A model generated the notes under the pieces. It was given only the letters and a program-made list of their open reading frames with translations, ran no database searches and was not told the origin of the DNA. A program made the position numbers and the translations under genes. A stretch of DNA of 64,000 nucleotides from an uncultured Sutterella sp. (GTDB taxonomy: Bacteria; Pseudomonadota; Gammaproteobacteria; Burkholderiales; Burkholderiaceae_F), in contig UQNA01000002.1 in NCBI GenBank assembly GCA_900542195.1, forward strand, positions 40,777-104,776, given 5' to 3'. Positions 41,858 through 50,392 of this stretch are shown one piece after another. Position 1 is the first letter of the stretch, and each line of letters begins with the position of its first letter.

Positions 41858-42418
41858 TTAAACAGTCATAATTTCTTTTTCTTTTTCTGTAACTAACTTA
41901 TCAACTTCAGTGATGTATTTGTCAGTTAACTTTTGAATTTCTGTTTCGGCTCTTCTCTGTTCATCTTCAGAGATTTCTTTTTCTTTAACCAAGGCAGCAA
42001 TCTTGTTGTTAGCGTCTCTTCTAAGATTTCTAATGGCAACCTTCGCTTCTTCACCTTCTCCGCGGACGACTTTAGTAAGGTCGCGTCTTCTTTCTTCAGT
42101 AAGAGGAGGCATCGGAACGCGAATGATGTCACCGGAAGTAGCAGGATTCAAGCCGAGATCGGAGTTGCGAATAGCTTTTTCAACCACTGCAACCATTTTC
42201 TTTTCCCACGGCTGAACGGTAATTGTTCTGGCATCGGCCAAACCGAGCTGAGCTACCTGAGAGATTGGAGTGGGTGAACCGTAGTAGTCAACAGTGATAT
42301 GTTCAAGAAGACCTGTGTGAGCACGGCCGGTGCGGATCTTCATAAAATTTTCTTTGAGCGTAGCAATAGTACGCTGCATATGATGTTCAGATTGAGAGTA
42401 AATATCTTTTGTGGACAT
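41858..42418 (-). CDS. frr: ribosome recycling factor
   Basis: This 186-residue protein is full length, with HMQRTIATLKENFMKIRTGRA at the start, the ITVDYYGSPTPISQVAQL segment and the LTEERRRDLTKVVRGEGEEAKVAIRNLRRD helix. With EF-G it splits post-termination ribosomes. Although usually co-transcribed with pyrH, here 340 bp and a strong terminator separate the two, so a separate promoter is likely. Confidence 0.98.
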   Translation of the reverse strand: MSTKDIYSQSEHHMQRTIATLKENFMKIRTGRAHTGLLEHITVDYYGSPTPISQVAQLGLADARTITVQPWEKKMVAVVEKAIRNSDLGLNPATSGDIIRVPMPPLTEERRRDLTKVVRGEGEEAKVAIRNLRRDANNKIAALVKEKEISEDEQRRAETEIQKLTDKYITEVDKLVTEKEKEIMTV

Positions 42419-42758
42419 AGTTAACCCATTAAAAATCTTGTTATTTCCCTTGAGGGAATCTGCGTTTTAAAAAATGAAAGCTAATTTTTTAAGTTTACCA
42501 CGAGACAGAAATAACCATTTTGAAAAAATTGCTTTCAAACATTTGATTACGGGCATCTTCCGGAAAAGCTTTGCTTATAAGCAGGGTCCGTCTTTTGATC
42601 GTCCTTTATTCGAAACGCTTTAACGAAATTCCCAGCGAATGGAATTCAGTTTTGAAAAGAACAAAAACTTTGAAGTTCCTCTTTCAGTGTCAGCAAGGCA
42701 TTGAAAGAAGAGCTACGAAATTAAAAAAGGCCTTGAAAAAATCAAAGCCTTGAAGTTT
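42419..42758. other. spacer between pyrH and frr
   Basis: This 340-bp gene-free stretch contains the pyrH terminator (42723-42751). A minus-strand promoter for frr must lie here if the terminator is effective. One weak candidate is TTGAAA (42538-42533) with TTATTT (42514-42509), 18 bp apart. The small plus-strand frame at 42571-42753 overlaps the terminator and has no features. Confidence 0.45.
42723..42751 (-). terminator. strong terminator after pyrH
   Basis: On the minus strand AAGGCTTTGA and TCAAGGCCTT form a 10-bp stem (one G-U) with a TTTTT loop and are followed by six T. It begins 8 bp after the pyrH stop. Confidence 0.88.
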
Positions 42759-43487
42759 TTAGACGTGAACTAAAGTTCCTTCATCTTCTCCGAGAACAAC
42801 GCGTTTTAATGCTCCCGGATTGTGAAGATTAAAGACTCTAATCGGCATCTTTTGGTCGCGGCATAAAGTAAATGCTGTGGCGTCTAGGATCTTTAACTTC
42901 TTCTGAATAGCTTCATCAAAAGTCAGACTCTTAAACATCTTAGCTGTCGGATCTTTCTTCGGATCAGCTGTAAAGACACCGTCTACCTGAGTAGCTTTCA
43001 AAACAACTTCAGCACCGATTTCAATACTGCGTAAGGCAGCAGCGGTATCAGTTGTGAAGAACGGGTTGCCGGTACCGGCCGCGAAAATCACCACTCTGCC
43101 CTTTCTCAAATGGCTGAGAGCTTTGCCGCGAATGTACGGTTCGGCAACCTGGTCAATGTCCAAAGCACATTGAACACGCGTTTCAACGCCTTCATTTCTG
43201 AGGCAATCTTGAAGAGCCATTGCATTCATGCAAGTGGCCAACATACCCATGTAGTCGCCAGTAGCACGATCCATGCCGGTACTGCCGAGTGCAACACCGC
43301 GGAAGATGTTGCCTCCACCGACGACGATGGCTAATTCCACACCTAAATCAACGATGCTCTTCACCTCTCCGACAATGGCTCTAAGCGTATCGCGATTGAT
43401 ACCGAAAGCCGCGTTGCCCATCAGGGCCTCGCCGGAAAGTTTAAGAAGGATTCTCTTATATTTAGGTGTTTCGTTTTCAGCCATCAT
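42759..43487 (-). CDS. pyrH: UMP kinase
   Basis: This 242-residue amino-acid-kinase-fold protein has RILLKLSGEALMG at the N-terminus, VVGGGNIFRGVAL, DRATGDYMGMLATCMNA and the C-terminal CRDQKMPIRVFNLHNPGALKR. It phosphorylates UMP to UDP as a hexamer, allosterically controlled by GTP and UTP. It is third in rpsB-tsf-pyrH and is followed by a strong terminator. Two Met codons open the ORF; the second would be equally possible. Confidence 0.98.
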   Translation of the reverse strand: MMAENETPKYKRILLKLSGEALMGNAAFGINRDTLRAIVGEVKSIVDLGVELAIVVGGGNIFRGVALGSTGMDRATGDYMGMLATCMNAMALQDCLRNEGVETRVQCALDIDQVAEPYIRGKALSHLRKGRVVIFAAGTGNPFFTTDTAAALRSIEIGAEVVLKATQVDGVFTADPKKDPTAKMFKSLTFDEAIQKKLKILDATAFTLCRDQKMPIRVFNLHNPGALKRVVLGEDEGTLVHV

Positions 43488-43500
43488 AGTCTCCTAAAAA

Positions 43501-44388
43501 TTAAGCACGTGCAGCGGCGGCCTGAGCAGCGACTTCAGCAGCGAAGTCGTCAGAACGCTTTTCCATACCTTCGCCAACAACAAACAAGGCGAATGCAGCA
43601 ACTTCAGCTTTGTGTTCCTTAAGAAGCTGGCTGACAGTCTTCTTGTCGTCCTTAACGAACGGTTGAGACATAAGTGTAACTTCTTTGAGGAACTTGTTGA
43701 CGGAACCTTCTGCAATACGTGCAATCATTTCTTCAGGCTTGCCGTTTTCACGAGCCTTTTCAGAAGCGACGCGGCGTTCTTTTTCAATCAATTCAGGATC
43801 AACGCCTTCAGCATTTAATGCTTTTGGCTTAGAAGCAGCAATGTGCATTGCAACATCATGAGCAACTTCGTCGTCACCGCCAACGATATCAACGATAGCG
43901 CCGATCTTGGCACCGCCGTGGATGTAGTTGTGAAGTTTGCCCTTAGCTGTGAGAAGCTGGAAGCGGCGGATAGAAATGTTTTCGCCAATCTTACCGATAA
44001 GAGCTTTACGAATAGCTTCTACTGTAGAACCGTTGAGCGGGAGTTCAGACAAGGCAGCCAAATCAGCCGGCTTAGCTTCAGCAATCAACTTAGCGATGTC
44101 ATTTGCGAAAGCGATGAAATCAGCGTTCTTGGCAACGAAGTCTGTTTCAGAGTTCAGTTCAACGATAGCACCGGTAGTCTTTGGCTCGTCGATATAGATA
44201 GCAACTACGCCGTCAGCTGTTACACGGGAAGCAGCCTTAGTAGCTTTATTGCCAAGCTTAACGCGAAGAATTTCTTCGGCTCTGGCCATATCGCCTTCAG
44301 CCTCTGTAAGAGCTTTTTTGCACTCCATCATCGGGGCATCAGTCTTTTCACGGAGTTCTTTAACCATTGCGGCACTAATAGCAGCCAT
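43501..44388 (-). CDS. tsf: elongation factor Ts
   Basis: This 295-residue protein has the EF-Ts N-terminal UBA-like domain with VKELREKTDAPMMECKKAL, the core TDFVAKNADFIAFA and the YIHGGAKIGAIVDI region. It is the GDP-GTP exchange factor for EF-Tu. It is downstream of rpsB with an attenuator-like hairpin between them and 13 bp upstream of pyrH. Confidence 0.98.
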   Translation of the reverse strand: MAAISAAMVKELREKTDAPMMECKKALTEAEGDMARAEEILRVKLGNKATKAASRVTADGVVAIYIDEPKTTGAIVELNSETDFVAKNADFIAFANDIAKLIAEAKPADLAALSELPLNGSTVEAIRKALIGKIGENISIRRFQLLTAKGKLHNYIHGGAKIGAIVDIVGGDDEVAHDVAMHIAASKPKALNAEGVDPELIEKERRVASEKARENGKPEEMIARIAEGSVNKFLKEVTLMSQPFVKDDKKTVSQLLKEHKAEVAAFALFVVGEGMEKRSDDFAAEVAAQAAAARA

Positions 44389-44416
44389 TATGTTTATCCT
44401 TTAAGTAAAAGTTTTA

Positions 44417-44440
44417 AAAGAAAGGGGCTGAATTCGCCCC
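44417..44440 (-). terminator. attenuator hairpin between rpsB and tsf
   Basis: On the minus strand GGGGC/GCCCC with a 7-nt loop is followed by TTTCTTTT. It lies 26 bp past the rpsB stop. A leaky terminator here would set the ratio of S2 to EF-Ts. Confidence 0.7.
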
Positions 44441-44465
44441 CTCCTAGTTAGATTGCTAAGATTGA

Positions 44466-45230
44466 TTACTGAGCAGGAGCTTCTTCAACTTGAACTTCTT
44501 CTACGAAGTCTTCGTCTTTACCGGCAGCCTTAACTGTTTCGTCAAGTCTCTTGTTCTTGCCTTCCAAAATGGCGTCTGCAAAACCCTTGGCATAGAGCTT
44601 AACAGCACGTGCGCTGTCGTCGTTGCCAGGGATGATGTACTGAACACCAGCTGGGTTGTGGTTTGTATCAACAACACCAACAACTGGAATACCGAGCTTG
44701 TTAGCTTCTTGAATAGCAATCTTGTGATAGCCGACGTCAACGATAACCAAAGCGTCAGGAACAACAGTCATTTCCTTGATACCGCCCATTGCTTTGTTGA
44801 GCTTTTCAAGTTCACGAGTGAAGTCAAGAGCTTCTTTCTTAGTCATCTTGTCGAGACCACCATCAGCAACAGTCTGTTCCATTTCTTTGAGACGTTTCAA
44901 AGAAACCTTAACTGTTTTGAAGTTGGTGAGCATACCGCCCAACCAGCGCTGATCAACGTAAGGCATACCGGCGCGCTTAGCTTCTTCAACGATAGCTTCG
45001 CGAGATGTGCGCTTTGTGCCTACGAAAAGGATAGTACCGCCGTTAGCAGCTAAATCTGTCAAAAACTTAGCGGCGTCATTGAAGCCTTCAACTGTTTTTT
45101 CGAGATTGATGATGTGAATCTTGTTGCGGGAACCGAAAATGTACTGTGCCATTTTTGGAGACCAGAAACGTGTCTGATGGCCGAAGTGTGCGCCTGCTTC
45201 AAGAAGTTCACGCATGCTCAATGTTGTCAT
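44466..45230 (-). CDS. rpsB: 30S ribosomal protein S2
   Basis: This 254-residue protein starts MTTLSMRELLEAGAHFGHQTRFW and has the S2 signatures NKIHIINLEKT, MPYVDQRWLGGMLTNF and DTNHNPAGVQYIIPGNDDS. The acidic C-terminal tail (DEDFVEEVQVEEAPAQ) is typical of proteobacterial S2. It starts the long minus-strand operon run. Its leader can fold into a potential pseudoknot ending at the AAAGGA ribosome binding site, which suggests autoregulation by S2. Confidence 0.98.
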   Translation of the reverse strand: MTTLSMRELLEAGAHFGHQTRFWSPKMAQYIFGSRNKIHIINLEKTVEGFNDAAKFLTDLAANGGTILFVGTKRTSREAIVEEAKRAGMPYVDQRWLGGMLTNFKTVKVSLKRLKEMEQTVADGGLDKMTKKEALDFTRELEKLNKAMGGIKEMTVVPDALVIVDVGYHKIAIQEANKLGIPVVGVVDTNHNPAGVQYIIPGNDDSARAVKLYAKGFADAILEGKNKRLDETVKAAGKDEDFVEEVQVEEAPAQ

Positions 45231-45243
45231 GTTTTTTTTCCTT

Positions 45244-45301
45244 TAGGGTTTAATTCCAACACCTCTTCTCTCGTCCGAACGGAACCCTAGTAGAGGAGGT
45301 G
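45244..45301 (-). promoter_or_regulatory. candidate pseudoknot leader of rpsB (S2 autoregulation)
   Basis: In RNA orientation, arm a CACCTCCTCT (45301-45292) can pair with AGAAGAGGTG (45269-45260), nine of ten positions. Inside its loop, TAGGGTT (45289-45283) can pair perfectly with AACCCTA (45250-45244), downstream of the first stem. That is an H-type pseudoknot topology, ending exactly at the ribosome binding site AAAGGA (45244-45239). A mini hairpin TCCG-TT-CGGA lies in the loop. Ribosomal protein S2 is known to repress rpsB-tsf in E. coli through its leader; extension to this sequence is inference. Confidence 0.5.
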
Positions 45302-45343
45302 CGCTATTTAAAAATATTCTTGGCTTATGCCAATTGGGGCAGA

Positions 45344-45352
45344 ATTCTATCA
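45344..45352 (-). promoter_or_regulatory. candidate extended -10 promoter for rpsB
   Basis: TGA-TAGAAT on the minus strand is an extended -10 with five of six -10 bases, about 114 bp upstream of the rpsB ATG. No good -35 lies 17 bp upstream (CGATTC). It would place the start of the transcript just before the leader structure. Confidence 0.4.
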
Positions 45353-45585
45353 GAAACAAGACACTAGAATCGAGGGTTTTACAAAGAATTGTAATTATCG
45401 GCACCGAGTCTCATTAATTGACTCTCTTTGGGTTTGGATGAGGTTTTTGAGCCTTTCGTCGTCTGATCTCGGCCTATGCCGTCATAAATATTTACGTGCT
45501 CTTAAGAAAATTATGCGCAATTTGCAAACGAATCATTTTTTTCTTTCTTAGGATGGCTAGAATTCAGAAAAATTTGGAATTAAAA

Positions 45586-46395
45586 ATGTCAGTTAAAAAA
45601 ATCGTTATTAAAACTCCTGAAGAAATTGAAGGAATGAGAGCAGCCTGCAGAGACGCTGCTCTGGTATTGGATTTCATTGAACCTTATGTTAAGGCGGGCG
45701 TCACTACCGAAGAGCTCGACGATCTCATGCTCAAATACATGACCGAAGAACTCAAGGATATCTCTGCCTGTCTTGGATATACATCCGGCGGTGAAACTCC
45801 TTATCCTAAAGCCACCTGCATCTCTGTCAACCATCAGATTTGCCACGGAATTCCTGACCAAAAGGTTCTTAAAAAAGGCGACATTCTCAACATTGACGTC
45901 ACCGTTATCAAGAACGGGTTCCATGGCGACACAAGCAGAATGTTCAAAGTAGAACCGGTATCTATCGCTGCATCGCGCCTTTGCGATATCACATTCAATG
46001 CGATGTGGAAAGGCATTTTCATGGTTAAGCCGGGTGCTCATTTCGGCGACATCGGCTACGCCATTCAGCAGTACGTTGGACCGACCGGATGCTCAATCGT
46101 TAGAGAATTCGGTGGGCACGGCGTAGGTAGAGGTTTCCACGAAGAACCTTTTGTCGCACACATCGGTAAGATGGGAGAAGGTCCTGAAATGAAGCCGGGA
46201 ATGATTTTTACCATTGAACCAATGATCAACGCCGGCAAACACGCTTTAAAAATTATGCCTAATGGCTGGACCGCCGTAACCAAAGACAGAAGCCTCTCTG
46301 CACAATGGGAGCACACGGTTTTGGTTACTGAAACCGGTTATGAAGTCTTAACCCTTTCTCCGGGATGTCCACAGCCTCCAAGCTGGGTGAAGTAA
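45586..46395 (+). CDS. map: methionine aminopeptidase, type I
   Basis: This metallopeptidase of about 269 residues starts MSVKKIVIKTPEEIEGMRAA. It has NHQICHGIPD, the metal-binding aspartates in NIDVTVIKNGFHGDTSR, GGHGVGRGFHEEP (His), IEPMIN (Glu) and WEHTVLVTE (Glu). It removes the initiator methionine from nascent proteins. The frame is open to 45496, but the family start and TTGGA ribosome binding site favour ATG 45586. Divergent from rpsB, the common arrangement; a terminator follows. Confidence 0.97.
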   Translation: MSVKKIVIKTPEEIEGMRAACRDAALVLDFIEPYVKAGVTTEELDDLMLKYMTEELKDISACLGYTSGGETPYPKATCISVNHQICHGIPDQKVLKKGDILNIDVTVIKNGFHGDTSRMFKVEPVSIAASRLCDITFNAMWKGIFMVKPGAHFGDIGYAIQQYVGPTGCSIVREFGGHGVGRGFHEEPFVAHIGKMGEGPEMKPGMIFTIEPMINAGKHALKIMPNGWTAVTKDRSLSAQWEHTVLVTETGYEVLTLSPGCPQPPSWVK

Positions 46396-46403
46396 TTTCC
46401 ATG

Positions 46404-46428
46404 AGCCTCCGAAAACGGAGGCTTTTTT
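46404..46428 (+). terminator. terminator after map
   Basis: AGCCTCCG/CGGAGGCT, an 8-bp perfect stem with an AAAA loop, is followed by six T, 9 bp past the map stop. Confidence 0.92.
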
Positions 46429-46538
46429 GTACCCGATTTCTTATGTTAGTAAGAATGCTAAATATTGTTGTCAATACAATAAACCTGAGGACAAAAAATG
46501 GTAATTACACCTAACATTTGACGCAGAGGCCACGACAC

Positions 46539-47504
46539 ATGTTTTACAACATTATTGTTAACGATATAGCTCCGATTTTTGTGATCATGATGTTGGGATA
46601 CGCAGGTGCAAAAATTCATGCTTTTACACCGGACCAAACTCAGGCTTTAAACAAGGTCGTCCTTGATATTGCTTTGCCCGCGGCTCTTTTTGCCTCTATT
46701 ACGAAAGCTAACCGGGAATTAATTTTCGGCGACTTGCTTCTCACAATCATTTCATTTGCAGGCCAAGTAGGAATGTTTCTTCTTTGCTTTTATATCTGCA
46801 AAAAGTTTTGGAAGCACTCCATCCAGCAAGCTGCGGTATGTGCGCTGATTACCGGTGCTCCGACGGTTGGTTTCCTAGGATTTGCCGTTTTGGATCCGGT
46901 CTTCGGCACCTCCACTCAAACAGGCTTAGTCGTAGCCATTGAAGCCATCCTTTCGAATGCTGTGTTGATTCCAATCGGATTCTTTTTAATGAATATGGGA
47001 CAGCCGGCGGGCGCAAACGGTCAGCAAGCCAACTCAAGTATTAAGGCTATTATCAACTCCCTTAAGCAGCCGGTAGTTTGGGCACCTATGCTCGCCGTCG
47101 CTATTGTTCTATGCGGCATTCGTATGCCCGATGCTTTATACCCTTCTTTAGATTTGATAGCAAAAGCTAATTCAGGCGTAGCTGTGTTTGCAGCCGGTTT
47201 AGCCCTAGCTACAGTTAAATTCAGCGTAGGGCCTGAAATTATTTGGAATGTTTTCTTCAGAAACTTTTTAAGCCCTTTGGTTGTTTGTCTTGCAGGAGCT
47301 TTCTATCATCTTCCTCTCGAAAGCCTCTCTATGATGGTTCTCGCCTGCGCCCTCCCTCCTGCCTTCTCTGGTTTAATCATCAGCAGCAGATACAACATTT
47401 ACGTCAAAGACGGAGCATCTACTTTGGCAGTCAGTACCTTGGTGTTTGCCTTTTCTGCTCCCTTCTGGCTCTGGATTACGCCTATTGTCGGTAAATGGTT
47501 TTAA
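46539..47504 (+). CDS. AEC family transporter (auxin efflux carrier-like)
   Basis: A hydrophobic protein of about 321 residues with roughly ten membrane segments. It starts MFYNIIVNDIAPIFVIMMLGY and has the AEC features ALNKVVLDIALPAALFASI near residue 40 and LACALPPAFSGLIISSRYN near the C-terminus. Members move small organic anions such as malate or malonate; the substrate here is unknown. A TTG at 46518 would add seven residues, but ATG 46539 has AGAGG 9 nt upstream. It stands alone between map and glnD. Confidence 0.88.
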   Translation: MFYNIIVNDIAPIFVIMMLGYAGAKIHAFTPDQTQALNKVVLDIALPAALFASITKANRELIFGDLLLTIISFAGQVGMFLLCFYICKKFWKHSIQQAAVCALITGAPTVGFLGFAVLDPVFGTSTQTGLVVAIEAILSNAVLIPIGFFLMNMGQPAGANGQQANSSIKAIINSLKQPVVWAPMLAVAIVLCGIRMPDALYPSLDLIAKANSGVAVFAAGLALATVKFSVGPEIIWNVFFRNFLSPLVVCLAGAFYHLPLESLSMMVLACALPPAFSGLIISSRYNIYVKDGASTLAVSTLVFAFSAPFWLWITPIVGKWF

Positions 47505-47755
47505 TGCGAAATCCTCTTTTCAGAAAACCAGAAGATTTCTATCGACAAATAACGACTTGATTTATTTCTTTTGCTTTTGCTAAGACTGTTTCAGGTCTTC
47601 CGATTCGTCTATTTTTTGTCTGGTTCATTTCACCTTCTTATTTTCTTCTCTGCTCCGGAAGATTCTCGCCTCTGCAAGCGGAAGTACCTATCCTCTAAAA
47701 CAGGAAGCGGTAAATGTAGAATCAAAAAACAAAGAAAACTTCGGAAGTCAAAAAA

Positions 47756-50314
47756 ATGAACCAACAAGCCGTCACTGACTTTACTAACGAACGACAAATT
47801 CTTGCCAAAGAATTCAAAGAACATTCCGATCCTTTTGAGTATCTCCTTAAGCACACCCATGCAGCGGACGAAGCCATCGAGACCATCTGCACGGACAACA
47901 ATCTTTCTCCCAGAATTGCTGTTGTTGCCGTGGGCGGTTACGGCCGTTGTGAACTGTTTCCATTTTCTGACTTAGACCTTTTATTTCTTCTACCGGAAGA
48001 CGTCAAAGACTCAGAGCTAAAAGTTATTGAACAAGTCTTAAATGATCTATGGTCACTCGGACTTACGGTTGGGCATTCCGTCCGGACTATCGACGAATGT
48101 ATATCTCAAGCCGAAGAGGATATCACCGCCCAGACAGCCATGTTGGAATCACGTTTTCTCATGGGCGACGCCAACCTATATAAGAAATACACCGAAAGAA
48201 TGGAAGTTCAACTGAATTTCGTTGACTTCTTCAGAGCCAAATTCATCGAGCAGCAGCAAAGACATCTGCGCTTCCAGGAAACGACCTATGCACTCGAACC
48301 GAATATCAAGGAATCTCCGGGAGGTTTGCGCGATCTTCACATCGTAACGTGGATTCTTAAAGCCGCCTATCTTGATGCCGCTAAAAAGAATAAAGAAATA
48401 CCGAGTCTGCTCACTAGCTATGAGCAAACAAAAATTCATGAAGACATGAAGACTCTCTTTTGGCTGAGAATTCATGTGCACCTTCTTGTGAACCGTCATG
48501 AGGACAGACTGCTTTTTGAAATTCAAGAATCTTTGGCTAAAGAGCTTGGATTCAAAGCGGACGCCGACAGAAGAGCGAGCGAAAAACTGATGCAGCAGTA
48601 CTACGCCGTGGCTTCATCGATTGAACTATTAAATGACGTCATTCTTCAGGCATTAAAAGAACATTTCGTCTCAGTCACGAAACAGAAAGGAGTCAAAATC
48701 GGTAATGGTTTTCTAGTTAAAGGCGATGTTCTTGACACCGAAAATGAAAACTTTTACCAAAACGATCCGGCCATGCTCTTAATGCCTTTTGTTTTGGCTA
48801 CCGAGCATCGGGAAATCAATAAGTTTTCTACGACTATTCATCGTGCATACGGAAACTTGGACAAGCGTATTCCCGACAACTTTGCTTCGCTTGATGAAGT
48901 TAAGTCCAGCTTTCTCAAAATTCTAAAAGCTAAAAAAGGTGTTTACCACTGCTTAAAGGAGATGAACAAACTCGGAATCCTTTCCAAACTGATTCCTCCA
49001 TTCGGCCGCATTGTGGGTCAGCTCCAGCATGATTTATTCCATGCCTACACCGTTGACCAACATACGATTTTAGCCATTAGCTATTTAAGACGTTTCACGA
49101 AAAGCGAGAACGCTCATGAAATGCCGCTTATGACTGAACTGATGATGTCGTTAGAAGACAATTGGCGCCTCGTGGCGGCCCTCCTCTTCCATGATATCGG
49201 TAAAGGCCGGGGCGGAGACCATAGCCGCATAGGTTCAGAGGAAGTGAAGGTTTTTGCTAAAAGCTACAACTTAACTCCTGAAGAAACCGACTACATTGAA
49301 TTTCTGGTTAGAGAGCATTTGACGATGAGCCGAGTCGCACAAAAACAAGACATCTCTGACCCCGAAGTTATTAAGAAATTCGCCGAGAAAGTCGGTTCAT
49401 TAGACCGCCTCACAGGCCTCTACTTGATTACCGTTGCCGATATCCGTGCAACAGGTCCGAAAGTCTGGAACAGCTGGAAAGCCAAATTGTTAGAAGAACT
49501 GTTCTACGCCACGGCTAATTTCCTGCAAGGAAAATCCTTATCTAAGACCATGTTGGTCAATAACCGCCGTGAAGATGTCCTTAAAGCCGGAAACTTTAGC
49601 GACGAAGAAAAAGAAAAGCTTGAGCAATTCTGGGAGGACTTCGACGTTGGCTATTTCATGCGCCATTCCGTCGACAACATTCTTTGGCAGTCGAAAGAAT
49701 TGTTGGATCACATGGACAGAAAGAGTTCCTATGTAATTTACAGACCGGTCAAAGGCCTTCCGAATGCCTATGAGGTTGTCGTTTTGACGGAAGACCGGAA
49801 CGAGCTGTTTGCCCGCATCGTTTCCACTTTCCAGAGCTACCGCCTTTCAATTCTAGAAGCGAGAATTTATACCGGTAAGACCGGTCGAGTCTTAGACCAT
49901 TTCGTGGTCATTGACAATAACCTAAACTCTTCAAGCGAGGAAAAATTTGAAGAGCTGAAAGCCGATTTAATTAATAGGCTTGATAATCAGCTGCCGCTCC
50001 AGCCACCGATAAAAGGACGTCTGTCCAGACATTCTAAGAACTTCCCGATTACGCCTGAGGTTCAGCTTAGGGCGGACGCTGGCGGAAGCCACTATTTGCT
50101 ATCGGTTGCAGCCACAGACAGACTGGGCATTCTTGCCACAATCGCCCGCGTCTTTATCGAGTTTAAGATCAACCTCATCACCGCAAGAATTGCTACATTA
50201 GGAGAGAGAATCGAAGACGTTTTCGTTATCGAAAATCCTCGGCTTGCGGATCCTCAGTTTGCCGCAGAATTTGAAACGGCCTTGCTAAAAATCTTAGAAC
50301 TGAGGCCGTCTTAA
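47756..50314 (+). CDS. glnD: bifunctional [protein-PII] uridylyltransferase/uridylyl-removing enzyme
   Basis: This 852-residue protein has a nucleotidyltransferase domain with AVGGYGRCELFPFSDLDLLF (about residues 58-77), the GlnD linker, an HD domain with FHDIGKGRGGDHSRIG (about residues 477-492), and two C-terminal ACT domains starting near residues 670 and 780 that sense glutamine. It modifies and demodifies PII proteins to report nitrogen status. In the NTase motif the usual RGEL reads RCEL. The upstream GGAAG supports the start. A terminator follows. Confidence 0.97.
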   Translation: MNQQAVTDFTNERQILAKEFKEHSDPFEYLLKHTHAADEAIETICTDNNLSPRIAVVAVGGYGRCELFPFSDLDLLFLLPEDVKDSELKVIEQVLNDLWSLGLTVGHSVRTIDECISQAEEDITAQTAMLESRFLMGDANLYKKYTERMEVQLNFVDFFRAKFIEQQQRHLRFQETTYALEPNIKESPGGLRDLHIVTWILKAAYLDAAKKNKEIPSLLTSYEQTKIHEDMKTLFWLRIHVHLLVNRHEDRLLFEIQESLAKELGFKADADRRASEKLMQQYYAVASSIELLNDVILQALKEHFVSVTKQKGVKIGNGFLVKGDVLDTENENFYQNDPAMLLMPFVLATEHREINKFSTTIHRAYGNLDKRIPDNFASLDEVKSSFLKILKAKKGVYHCLKEMNKLGILSKLIPPFGRIVGQLQHDLFHAYTVDQHTILAISYLRRFTKSENAHEMPLMTELMMSLEDNWRLVAALLFHDIGKGRGGDHSRIGSEEVKVFAKSYNLTPEETDYIEFLVREHLTMSRVAQKQDISDPEVIKKFAEKVGSLDRLTGLYLITVADIRATGPKVWNSWKAKLLEELFYATANFLQGKSLSKTMLVNNRREDVLKAGNFSDEEKEKLEQFWEDFDVGYFMRHSVDNILWQSKELLDHMDRKSSYVIYRPVKGLPNAYEVVVLTEDRNELFARIVSTFQSYRLSILEARIYTGKTGRVLDHFVVIDNNLNSSSEEKFEELKADLINRLDNQLPLQPPIKGRLSRHSKNFPITPEVQLRADAGGSHYLLSVAATDRLGILATIARVFIEFKINLITARIATLGERIEDVFVIENPRLADPQFAAEFETALLKILELRPS

Positions 50315-50360
50315 GACACGGTACTTCTTGGGAACCATTAGAAAGCGCAAAAGGTCCTGT

Positions 50361-50386
50361 GGCCTCTTCCGGAGAGGCCTATTTTT
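50361..50386 (+). terminator. terminator after glnD
   Basis: GGCCTCT/AGAGGCC, a 7-bp stem with a 5-nt loop, is followed by TATTTTT. It lies between convergent glnD and the phosphorylase gene. Confidence 0.85.
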
Positions 50387-50392
50387 ACAGAG

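Larger units (their letters stand above)
45231..45585. other. divergent spacer between rpsB and map
   Basis: This 355-bp spacer holds the rpsB promoter candidate and structured leader (45244-45352), and presumably the map promoter on the plus strand. The plus-strand frames that run into map from upstream (start at 45496) lack family similarity before residue 31, so they are not called. Nothing else is supported. Confidence 0.5.

Noticed and set aside
42571..42753. 60-codon plus-strand ORF in the pyrH-frr spacer
   Set aside because: It runs through the pyrH terminator hairpin and has biased Lys/Arg content from AT-rich DNA only.
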